DNA from: JACRAR01 sp041665185
GTDB taxonomy: Bacteria; Pseudomonadota; Gammaproteobacteria; Burkholderiales; Rhodocyclaceae
Direction of reading: 5' to 3'
DNA length: 12,970 bases
Assembly: GCA_041665185.1 (NCBI GenBank)
Contig: JBAYJH010000123.1
Coordinates: forward strand, 1 to 12,970
The notes under the pieces are model-generated. The model saw only the letters and a list, made by a program, of their open reading frames with translations. It searched no databases and was not told the origin of the DNA. The translations under genes were made by a program, and so were the position numbers. Below, piece after piece: positions 1-6,810 of the stretch (within the stretch, counting starts at the first letter, position 1; the number at the start of each line of letters is the position of its first letter).

Positions 1-849
1 CTCGACCAACTTGAGGAGTTCCTGCTGCTCCAGGACCGTAATGTAACGTTCCAGCCAGGCATGCCAGGTCTCGCTCAAACCCTCCTGGCGTTCCAGCCGG
101 AAGAGGAAGAAAGCAAATACAGCGGCGCGTTCGACATCCTCGCGGGCCTTGTTCTCCGCGATCGTATTGGTCTGGTGCAGACGATACGACAACAGCGGGC
201 GATCCAGGAAATGGATATGCCGTCTTCCCAGAATGAGTCGCAGGCAAAGCTCCAGGTCGTGGGCGTAGCGCAGGGGCGAAAAGTAGCCGATGGTGTCGAA
301 GACGGAACGCCGGATGAAGAGGTTTGAAGTGGTGACCAGAAAGTTCGCATTGAACAGCCCCAGCGACAAATTTCCTTCCTGCTTGAAGAACCCCAGCGCG
401 CTGTCGTACCAAGGGTTTGCCACTTCGTGGCCCTGGTCGTCGATAAACGTCATGGCAGTCGCCACCACGTCGATGCTCGGGTCGGCCTTGACTGCGGCAA
501 GACAGGCGGCCAAACGTCCCGGGTGGTAGCTATCGTCGGAGTTCAGGATCGCCACGAAATCCCCGGTCGCCCGCAGAATCGCCGCATTCAGGGTGTGGTG
601 GGCGCCTTGATTAGGCCATGACCAGAAGATGATCTCGGGATGTTCCTGGCATATCCGGCGGAGTTTCGCCGCCGACGCGTCGACCGATCCGTCGTCGATG
701 ACGATGATTTCGTCCGGCCGCACGCGTTGCGCAAAGATGCTATCCAGCGCGGCGTCGATATATTTCTCGTGGTTGTAGAGCGGGATGATCACCGACACCC
801 GCACGGCGGTATCAGGTATCGGAGGGGCCGTTCCGGGGTCTAGCTGCAT
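1..849 (-). CDS. Family 2 glycosyltransferase, 3' end beyond window
   Basis: A GT-A fold family 2 glycosyltransferase, expected to add a sugar from a nucleotide-sugar donor to the growing glycan at the cytoplasmic membrane face. The reading frame is open from the ATG at 849 to base 1 (283 codons) with no stop, so the C-terminus is outside the window. Visible motifs are VSVIIPLYNHEKYI near residues 18-31, IDDGSVD at 51-57, the DXD-type LNSDDSYHPGRL at 102-113 and HDLELCLR at 197-204, the usual order for the family. There is no other in-frame ATG upstream before a TAA at 898-900. An AGGA lies rather far (about 14 bases) before the ATG. A 72-base spacer separates it from the preceding gene. The sugar and linkage cannot be read from the sequence. 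Confidence 0.9.
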   Translation of the reverse strand, partial: MQLDPGTAPPIPDTAVRVSVIIPLYNHEKYIDAALDSIFAQRVRPDEIIVIDDGSVDASAAKLRRICQEHPEIIFWSWPNQGAHHTLNAAILRATGDFVAILNSDDSYHPGRLAACLAAVKADPSIDVVATAMTFIDDQGHEVANPWYDSALGFFKQEGNLSLGLFNANFLVTTSNLFIRRSVFDTIGYFSPLRYAHDLELCLRLILGRRHIHFLDRPLLSYRLHQTNTIAENKAREDVERAAVFAFFLFRLERQEGLSETWHAWLERYITVLEQQELLKLVE

Positions 850-921
850 GGCAGTGCCGGTTTCAATCCTGCGCCGATGGAGTTCATTCCGAGCATTTTA
901 TGGGTTCGTGGCCGGGTTGCG

Positions 922-1872
922 TCAGATTCTTTTGAGTATGGCGGCGCAGGCCAGGCCCAGATTGCCGATCAGGCTCTGGCGATTTACGCCGGAGCGTTTT
1001 AGGCCCACCAGCCGTGGTATCAGCGGACGGTTTCGCGCGTTGCGAAACTCTTCGAGGATCTTCTGGTTCTCCGGCGTCAGGCGCGCGCGCAGGCTGTGCA
1101 GCGCCTCGACGTTGATGTCGTTCCAGCGGCGAAACCGTCCCGTCAGCAGCTGTCGCAGACGCGAAATTTTATCCGACCAGCGGACGTTGGAGCCGACCTG
1201 ATTGTTCAGATGCTGGCGGTAACGCACGCTGGGGTAGGGGTCATAGAATACCCGGCCGCCGCAGCCGGTGACGAGTTGGTATGCCAACCAGTCGTGGGCC
1301 ACGATGCTGACCCCCTCGCCGAACAGCCGCAGCAGGCTGCGAGTGGCCTCATTGAATACCAGGGTGTTGCCGCCGCCGATATTCTGCACCAGCGCATTGG
1401 CAAAGCTCGGTTGTTTGCGTATCAGCGGCGAGAATCCAATCTCCCTGCCTTGTTCATCGATCAGGCGGGTCCGTGAACAATACATGGCCGGAATGTCGAC
1501 CGGGACCTCGTTCAGCCGGGCGATGGCGCGAGCGAGCTTGTCGGGCTCCCAGATGTCGTCCTGGTCGGCGAAGGCGTAGTAGCGCGCCTGTATGCCTTCC
1601 CGCCGGGTCAGCGACAGGAAATTCGCCGCGTAGCCCTGGGTCGGCCCGGACTGAATCGAGATCCTGGAATTGCCCCATTTGCCAAGATATTCACTGACGA
1701 TCTTATGTGTATCGTCCTGCGAGCCGTCATCGGAGACCCAGACGGTCCAGTGCCGGTGCGTCTGTGCCGCGATGGATTCGAGTTGCTCGGCAATGAAATG
1801 CTGGCCATGCATGGAGCACAGCAGGATGGCGACAGTCGAATCGACGCTGTCTTGTTCGGTGAAATCGCCCAT
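922..1872 (-). CDS. Family 2 glycosyltransferase, rhamnosyltransferase-like
   Basis: A 316-residue family 2 glycosyltransferase. The N-terminal GT-A domain shows SDDGSQDDT at residues 47-55, the donor/metal site FADQDDIWEPDKL at 101-113, HDWLAY at 193-198 and YRQH at 218-221. The DQDD-IW-PDKL plus HDWLAY combination is common in O-antigen and rhamnan glycosyltransferases often annotated as alpha-L-rhamnosyltransferases, so rhamnose is a reasonable but unproven guess. The C-terminal 80 residues are basic and helical, with no clear membrane segment. The ATG follows the preceding stop by one base and has GGAG four bases upstream, inside the end of the preceding gene, so translation is probably coupled to the PIG-L/glycosyltransferase fusion upstream. 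Confidence 0.92.
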   Translation of the reverse strand: MGDFTEQDSVDSTVAILLCSMHGQHFIAEQLESIAAQTHRHWTVWVSDDGSQDDTHKIVSEYLGKWGNSRISIQSGPTQGYAANFLSLTRREGIQARYYAFADQDDIWEPDKLARAIARLNEVPVDIPAMYCSRTRLIDEQGREIGFSPLIRKQPSFANALVQNIGGGNTLVFNEATRSLLRLFGEGVSIVAHDWLAYQLVTGCGGRVFYDPYPSVRYRQHLNNQVGSNVRWSDKISRLRQLLTGRFRRWNDINVEALHSLRARLTPENQKILEEFRNARNRPLIPRLVGLKRSGVNRQSLIGNLGLACAAILKRI

Positions 1873-1873
1873 T

Positions 1874-3658
1874 TCACTCCGCCCGCCGTCGGCGCCCCAG
1901 CAACCTGTTGGCGACGGTCTTCAGCAAGCGTAGCGGCCTGGTAATGCTCCAGGAAGACGACGACAGCAAGTCCTGCACCTGGAACTCGGCGATATCCCGT
2001 TGCCGGCGGATTTCCGCCAGATCCCGCTCCAGGATGGCGATCCTTTCCCGGGCGTCCTGGGGCCAGTTGTCGTCCAGGCGTGCCAGCGCAGCGTCGAGAC
2101 GCGCATCCGTTTCGTGCACCAATCTGGCCAGGCGCTTTTCTTCCGTGCGGCTGGCGAGCAGTTCGGCTTTGGCGCTATGGTAAAGATCGCAGATCGCCTT
2201 GAATTCATGCGGGACGATGCGTATCCACTTGGCATGCAGCGCCCCGTAGGCGTGGCGCACCGCATCCCAATCCGGTGCCAGGGGCGAGACGCCCGAGTTG
2301 CCGCCGGTGAAATAAGTGGCGGTGACCCGATTCACATAAACAAAGCGCGCGACCTGCATCAGTTGCAGCCAGAAATCCCAGTCCTCGTAGGTTTCCAGGG
2401 TCTCGTCGAAGCGCGCATGCGTCAGCAGATGCCGCGGGAACAAGGGGGCGTGAATTGGAATGAAATTGCCGGCCAGCAGTTGCGCGGTGCTGTCGACCTG
2501 CTCGCCGAAGATGCGGGAAACCGTCCGTCCGCCAGCGCTTCTGTCGATGCAGCGCACGCCGGCGTAGGCCACGATTGCCCCGGCTTCCGATTGCAGCGCG
2601 GCGACGAGATGGCTGAGGTGATCCGGGTCCAGGGTGTCGTCGTCGTCGAGCAGGGACAGATATTGTCCCTGTGCCGCATCCAGCCCGGCGTTGCCTGCCT
2701 GCGGGCGGGTAAGGGGTGTTCCGCCCTGATTGACGATGCGCAAGGGAAAGCGGCCGCAATGCTCACCCGGGTCGCGATGTTGCCCGCCTTTGGCGTTGAC
2801 CACCACGACTTCCAGATTGTCATAGGTCTGCAACGCCAGTGAATCGAGCGCCTCGCCCAAGGTCGCCCGGTCCATGCTGCGGACGATGACGCTGACCAGG
2901 GGAATGTCGCCGCCATCCGCGGCGAAGCCCAGCCGTCGGCGGCGCGCCGGTACCGAATCGAACAAGGGCGAGCAACCTTGCGCCAGGCCAGCGGCGTCGC
3001 TGATGGCGAAAGCCTCTGCCGCCGTTGCCCGCGGGCCCAGGTGATAAGCGCGATAGCGGTTGAGCGCGGCGATCCTCTCGGCATAGGGCTGCTCGACCAG
3101 TTGCGAGTGAAAACATTGCATCGCCGCCAGCTTGCGGGCTTCGACCGCGCCGATGTCGACCACGGTGTTGGGCAGTAGGGGAGCACTGATTTCGTACCAG
3201 GCCAGCCGTGTATTTCCGCCCAGGCGCCGCAGCGCCTCGCCCGCGGCCAGGGCCACCGCCTGGTGGTCGGGGTGGATTTCGCTGATCGCCGGGGCGAACA
3301 CCAGGTCGGCCTGGGCCGAGGTGATCGCCGCCAGCATCCGGATCACCAATGTTTCGCCATAGCGTATCCCGCGATCCGGCAGGCGCCAGAAGGTCGGCGG
3401 CGGATAACCCAGTACTTGTGCCGCAGCGCGCGACTCGTTCTCGCGTCCTTCAACCAGGCCGGGCGAATTTCCGCCCAGTGCGCCGTCGCTGACGACGACG
3501 ACCGTGATGTCGGCACCGGCCGCTGCAAGTAAACCCAGCGTGCCGCCGCAGCCGAACACTTCGTCGTCCGGGTGGGGGGCGAACACCAGCACCCGCCGTG
3601 CCAGCGAACCGGGGTCGGCGACTATCGGATTGAGGTCGGCTTCAGCGGCAATCTTCAT
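1874..3658 (-). CDS. PIG-L deacetylase fused to family 2 glycosyltransferase
   Basis: A 594-residue two-enzyme protein. Residues 20-220 form a PIG-L/LmbE deacetylase domain with the zinc-site motif HPDDE at 29-33 and a second HPDH at 129-132. This family removes N-acetyl groups from GlcNAc-type sugars or related substrates. Residues 252-480 are a GT-A family 2 domain with VSVIVRSMDR at 255-264, DDDD in LLDDDDTLDPDH at 337-347 and EDWDFWLQL at 425-433. A charged, probably coiled-coil stretch follows at about 495-560. The end holds SSSSWSITRPLR at 566-577, a tail often seen in surface-polysaccharide glycosyltransferases, then a basic C-terminus. A 71-base spacer precedes it, with only a weak CAGG ribosome site. 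The inferred role is coordinated deacetylation and sugar transfer; substrates are unknown. Confidence 0.9.
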   Translation of the reverse strand: MKIAAEADLNPIVADPGSLARRVLVFAPHPDDEVFGCGGTLGLLAAAGADITVVVVSDGALGGNSPGLVEGRENESRAAAQVLGYPPPTFWRLPDRGIRYGETLVIRMLAAITSAQADLVFAPAISEIHPDHQAVALAAGEALRRLGGNTRLAWYEISAPLLPNTVVDIGAVEARKLAAMQCFHSQLVEQPYAERIAALNRYRAYHLGPRATAAEAFAISDAAGLAQGCSPLFDSVPARRRRLGFAADGGDIPLVSVIVRSMDRATLGEALDSLALQTYDNLEVVVVNAKGGQHRDPGEHCGRFPLRIVNQGGTPLTRPQAGNAGLDAAQGQYLSLLDDDDTLDPDHLSHLVAALQSEAGAIVAYAGVRCIDRSAGGRTVSRIFGEQVDSTAQLLAGNFIPIHAPLFPRHLLTHARFDETLETYEDWDFWLQLMQVARFVYVNRVTATYFTGGNSGVSPLAPDWDAVRHAYGALHAKWIRIVPHEFKAICDLYHSAKAELLASRTEEKRLARLVHETDARLDAALARLDDNWPQDARERIAILERDLAEIRRQRDIAEFQVQDLLSSSSWSITRPLRLLKTVANRLLGRRRRAE

Positions 3659-3685
3659 GACAGGGCCTGTAATGACATCAAGATT

Positions 3686-3691
3686 ATTATA
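3686..3691 (-). promoter_or_regulatory. Possible internal promoter -10 box
   Basis: Read on the minus strand, this is a perfect TATAAT in an AT-rich patch of an otherwise GC-rich locus. It lies 27 bases upstream of the ATG at 3658, inside one of the larger spacers. No good TTGACA-like -35 element sits 16-18 bases upstream (CGTAGT at 17 bases), so a sigma-70 promoter is only a possibility. If real, it would give extra transcription of the last three glycosyltransferase genes. Confidence 0.3.
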
Positions 3692-3729
3692 CGCGGCCCG
3701 ATGACTGCACTACGGCGCTGTCGACGGCG

Positions 3730-4512
3730 CTAAACGGTCGCGTCGAAACACAATGCCACGTAGCCGTACTTGCCCGAGGCGTATTTGCGGCGGTATTGCC
3801 GGTTGGACTCATCCAGGGCATCGATCTGCTCGGCGCTGATGTCGAACAGCCGCAGCAGATCGTCGCGATGCCGGGCCGTCGCCGTCAACAGAAAATCCGT
3901 GGTGGGGGCCGCCTGACTCGACAGGTTGCGCTCCTCGACCAGAGAAAAGCCGCGTTCGGCGGCCGCCGACTTGAGGTGTGCCAGGGAATGCAGGTATTCG
4001 CCCGGCTCCGGCTCTCCCAGCAGGACTTCGTCGCACAGGATCAGCCGGCCGCCGGGCCGCAGCAGGTTTGCGGCGCGGGAGAATACCTGCTCCAGGGCAA
4101 TGTACTGGCTGCTTTCCTGGAAAACGATGCAGTCCAGCGTTCCCGGCGGGGTATCGGTGTCTTCAAGGCGGACCTGGCGAACCGGAAAATCTGCGCCATG
4201 TCGGATGCGCATGAAGTTGATCTGGGATTCGTCGGGAGTAATGCCAAGGACATCATAGCCGCGCTCGCGCAACAAGGCGAGGGTCGTGCCGATGCCGGCG
4301 CCGACTTCGAGGAGCCGCGCCGGCGGCGCCGGCAGCCAGGCCAGGAGTTGCCGGGTCGAGCGTTCCTGCGCGCTGGCGATCGACTCCGCGCGATCCTCGA
4401 ACCAGCCATAGTGCAGATAGCGCAGCCCCTCCGGCTCCATCGCCAGCACATAGGCGTAGACATTGAGAGGAAAGGAAAAAGTCTTGAGCTGTTGGAGCAG
4501 TTCGGACTGCAT
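3730..4512 (-). CDS. SAM-dependent methyltransferase
   Basis: A 260-residue class I methyltransferase, using S-adenosylmethionine to methylate an unknown acceptor, most likely a sugar of the glycan. Motif I is LLEVGAGIG at residues 67-75, followed by DCIVFQESSQYI at 127-138 and LRPGGRLILCDE at 151-162, the typical Rossmann-type order. YLHYGWFED at 32-40 resembles the substrate-side entry of small-molecule methyltransferases of the Methyltransf_11/25 type. The reading frame extends upstream to 4641, but I chose the ATG at 4512. It has AGAGGA seven bases upstream, it falls after the stop of the preceding gene at 4545, and the longer version would begin with a low-complexity basic stretch overlapping that gene. 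It could cap the chain or methylate an internal residue. Confidence 0.88.
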   Translation of the reverse strand: MQSELLQQLKTFSFPLNVYAYVLAMEPEGLRYLHYGWFEDRAESIASAQERSTRQLLAWLPAPPARLLEVGAGIGTTLALLRERGYDVLGITPDESQINFMRIRHGADFPVRQVRLEDTDTPPGTLDCIVFQESSQYIALEQVFSRAANLLRPGGRLILCDEVLLGEPEPGEYLHSLAHLKSAAAERGFSLVEERNLSSQAAPTTDFLLTATARHRDDLLRLFDISAEQIDALDESNRQYRRKYASGKYGYVALCFDATV

Positions 4513-4519
4513 GGATTGT

Positions 4520-4525
4520 TCCTCT
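4520..4525 (-). promoter_or_regulatory. Ribosome binding site deciding the start at 4512
   Basis: AGAGGA on the minus strand, seven bases before the ATG at 4512. It supports this start over the longer in-frame start at 4641, which would overlap the preceding gene by almost 100 bases. Confidence 0.65.
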
Positions 4526-4544
4526 GGACGATGAAACCTGCCGG

Positions 4545-5675
4545 TTATCGGGCGACACCCGGCTTGACGAAAGTCACCCAGCGACCGGCCTCTGGCAAGC
4601 GTGGGACACCTTGCCCGTCCGGCGACACGCTGCCGTAGCACAGCCAGTAGCGGCCCGCTTCCAGACGTTCCCAGTCGTTGCCATCGAGCGCCACCGGCGT
4701 CTCGCCGAGTGGCCGGAACAGGGCCGGCATCAGCGCCGCAGCCGGGCTCAAGGCGAGAATGCCGCGCCCTTCAAGGCTCTCCTGGAGCGCGCCCGGGTTG
4801 TCGATGCTTCCCAAGTCCCGCGCGCCGCTGCCTATGCCCAGGCCCTTGCCGGCGAGAGTTTCGACGCGGGACAGCCGGGCGCTGGCCTGGTAAAAGCGTG
4901 GAAAGCGCTTGGCATAGTAGACCTGGGCGGAAGCGACCATCAGCGCTATCTTGGAGGTCTTGTGCCGATACTCATGCACCGCCGCCGAGCGGGGTTCGAT
5001 CCCCAGCCGGAACCCGGCGCGGCGCAGCCGCAGCGACAAATCGCTGTCCTCGTAAAACATGAAGTAATCGGGGTCGAACAAACCGCCGGCGCGAACCGCG
5101 GCCTCTCTTCGCACCAGCATGGCTGCGCCGACCAGGAAGCGGGTGGAGAACACCCGTGCGCCGGCCATCTGGCGACGCTGTTGCGCCAGGTAATAACGGG
5201 CAGCCAGGGCCGCCACCGCGCCTATCCGGTAGATCAGGGCGACGCCGAGCAATGACCATGGGTCCATGGGCAAGGCCGAGGGCAGCAGGAAGCGCCGTGC
5301 CGGATCCCAGAACACGCGCGGTGCGAGGGCGCCCCAGCGGCGATCGGCCTGCATCGTGGCGGCCATTCTGAGAATGTCCGCAGCGGCAATGCGCGCATCG
5401 GGGTTCAGCAGAAACAGATACTCGGCCGTCGACAGGTCATAAGCGGCATTGCAGCCGCCGCCGAAGCCGATGTTGCGCGGCTGCGCCAGCAAGCGGACTT
5501 CGGCATGACCGTTGGTCCCGGTCGTCAGCAACCGGGCCTCGGCGGCGTCCTCGCTGTTGTCGACCACCCAGATCGTGCCATGCGGCCACGGCACGAGCCC
5601 GGCCACGGCGCCCAGGGTGTCCTCGGCGCAGTGATAGTTGACGATGACGATATCAATCGCGGCGGGCGAGGACAT
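4545..5675 (-). CDS. WbbL-like family 2 glycosyltransferase with C-terminal extension
   Basis: A 376-residue family 2 glycosyltransferase resembling WbbL-type rhamnosyltransferases. Motifs are IVIVNYHCAEDT at residues 9-20, VVDNSED at 37-43, PRNIGFGGGCNAA at 66-78, LNPDA at 90-94 in the DXD position, and FDPDYFMFYEDSDLSLRLRRAGFRL at 200-224. These are the hallmarks of the WbbL/COG1216 group, which often transfers rhamnose. A hydrophobic stretch at about 140-160 may touch the membrane. Residues from about 300 to 376 go beyond the usual catalytic region and look like a small beta-rich domain I do not recognise. The frame is open to 5795, but the ATG at 5675 was chosen: it gives the normal family N-terminus and a 23-base overlap with the preceding gene. 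Its ribosome site is weak, consistent with translational coupling. Confidence 0.9.
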   Translation of the reverse strand: MSSPAAIDIVIVNYHCAEDTLGAVAGLVPWPHGTIWVVDNSEDAAEARLLTTGTNGHAEVRLLAQPRNIGFGGGCNAAYDLSTAEYLFLLNPDARIAAADILRMAATMQADRRWGALAPRVFWDPARRFLLPSALPMDPWSLLGVALIYRIGAVAALAARYYLAQQRRQMAGARVFSTRFLVGAAMLVRREAAVRAGGLFDPDYFMFYEDSDLSLRLRRAGFRLGIEPRSAAVHEYRHKTSKIALMVASAQVYYAKRFPRFYQASARLSRVETLAGKGLGIGSGARDLGSIDNPGALQESLEGRGILALSPAAALMPALFRPLGETPVALDGNDWERLEAGRYWLCYGSVSPDGQGVPRLPEAGRWVTFVKPGVAR

Positions 5676-6810
5676 TGAAACTGCTCGTTGCGAGGCTGGC
5701 GGCGTCGATCGCCACGCCCGGCGCCGGGCGATCGTCGAGAAACCTTTGAAAAGTAGTCGGGATCGGCGATTCGACATCGTCCCAGCGTTCGACACGAAAG
5801 CCGCAATCCTCCAGGAGAGTCCGGAGGCCGTAGCGGGAGTAGAAGCGCAAGTGCGTGTTGCACAGAATACCCACCGGCTGGTATTCGAACAGGCCTCCCA
5901 GCAGATCCCAGACCACTGCCCAGTGACCTACGTTGGGCACCGACAGCAACAGCCAGCCGCCGGGTCTGAGCGCCGCGCGTGCCTGCTGTAGGGCCGCCAA
6001 CGGATCGGCGATATGTTCCAGGACATCGAGGAAGGAGACGCAATCGAATTCCGCCAGCGCCGAGCAGGAGTCGAAGCTGCCCTCGCGGACTTCGATGCCC
6101 TTGCCGCGAGCCGCCAATGCGGCGCGAGGGTTCTGTTCCGCGACGACTGCGCGTCTGCCGCGCTGGGCGATGAACACCTGCGCGAAACCGCCTTCGCCGC
6201 CGCCGACATCCAGCAGCGACTCAACTTCGGCGGGAATCAGGTCCAGCATTTCCGAACGGGTGTTGAGATAGTAGTCGCCATAGGAATGAACATAGGCGCG
6301 CTGGGCGATCACGCTGCCGTCCTTCAGGTACGCAGGAAGCGTTTCCCAGGAGGGCGGTGAGTCCGCCGGCAGGTCTTCCAGCGCGCTTCTTGCCACCAGA
6401 TAGGCCCATGGCGCACGGCCGTCGTAGGGAAGCCGCGGTTGGGTTTGCCCAAGACGCCGGACGAAGCGGTCGAATCCGGGGCGGGTCGCATAATCCAGAC
6501 TCACGCCCTCCGCGAATCCGCGCTGGTCGCTGGGCAGCGCGCAGGTGACGGCGTTGCCGGACTCGAGTACCTGCTGTAGTTCTTCCACCAGTCCGTCGGA
6601 AACCAGGATGGCCGGGTTGAGGATGACCAGGAAATATTCCGCAGCGCTGCAAGGATGAAAGTCGCTCGGCCCCGGCAAGGGTTTTCCGGCCAGCGAAAAC
6701 CACCAGCGCAAAGGCGCCACGCGCCGGGTCAACTCACGCAGGCCCAGCGCAAATTCCGCGGATTCCGCCAGGGCGTGGGCATCATGGCCGAAGACCAATG
6801 CATCAAACAT
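5653..6810 (-). CDS. Methyltransferase with glycosyltransferase-like N-terminal half
   Basis: A 385-residue protein. The C-terminal half is a class I SAM methyltransferase of the UbiG/Methyltransf_23 type: LLDVGGGEG at residues 199-207, DCVSFLDVLEHIADP at 256-270, LRPGGWLLLSVPN at 281-293 and the downstream HLRFYSRYGLRTLLEDCGF at 320-338. Residues 1-170 are not part of that fold. The segment FLVILNPAILVSDGLVEEL at 60-78 recalls the region around the DXD site in family 2 glycosyltransferases, but no acidic pair remains, so this half may be a non-catalytic sugar-binding remnant. The ATG at 6810 overlaps the preceding stop by eight bases and has GGAG upstream. A longer in-frame start at 6927 would run deep into the preceding gene. 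The likely job is O-methylation of a glycan residue; the acceptor is unknown. Confidence 0.87.
   Translation of the reverse strand: MFDALVFGHDAHALAESAEFALGLRELTRRVAPLRWWFSLAGKPLPGPSDFHPCSAAEYFLVILNPAILVSDGLVEELQQVLESGNAVTCALPSDQRGFAEGVSLDYATRPGFDRFVRRLGQTQPRLPYDGRAPWAYLVARSALEDLPADSPPSWETLPAYLKDGSVIAQRAYVHSYGDYYLNTRSEMLDLIPAEVESLLDVGGGEGGFAQVFIAQRGRRAVVAEQNPRAALAARGKGIEVREGSFDSCSALAEFDCVSFLDVLEHIADPLAALQQARAALRPGGWLLLSVPNVGHWAVVWDLLGGLFEYQPVGILCNTHLRFYSRYGLRTLLEDCGFRVERWDDVESPIPTTFQRFLDDRPAPGVAIDAASLATSSFNVLARRD

Noticed and set aside
1215..1229. GGCGGTAACGCACGC, resembling an ops element used by RfaH in polysaccharide operons
   Set aside because: It is on the plus strand, opposite to transcription, and inside a coding region encoding the YRQH motif area.
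2000..2842. Plus-strand reading frame of 280 codons, one of three of the same length (others at 3796-4638 and 11282-12124)
   Set aside because: All three lie antisense to well-supported genes, have no family motifs, and follow from GC-rich codon use on the other strand. The equal length is coincidence.
3660..3670. Near-palindrome ACAGGGCCTGT just before the start at 3658
   Set aside because: The arms are only five bases with a one-base centre, too short for a stable hairpin, and there is no second copy to support an operator.
4315..4340. GC-rich inverted sequence (GCCGGCGGCGCCGGC) that could fold into a hairpin
   Set aside because: It lies within the methyltransferase coding sequence (PAPPAR region), has no T-tract, and is explained by codon use.
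4513..4641. Longer 303-residue version of the methyltransferase starting at 4641
   Set aside because: It would overlap the upstream glycosyltransferase gene by about 97 bases with a low-complexity N-terminus. The ATG at 4512 has a good ribosome site.
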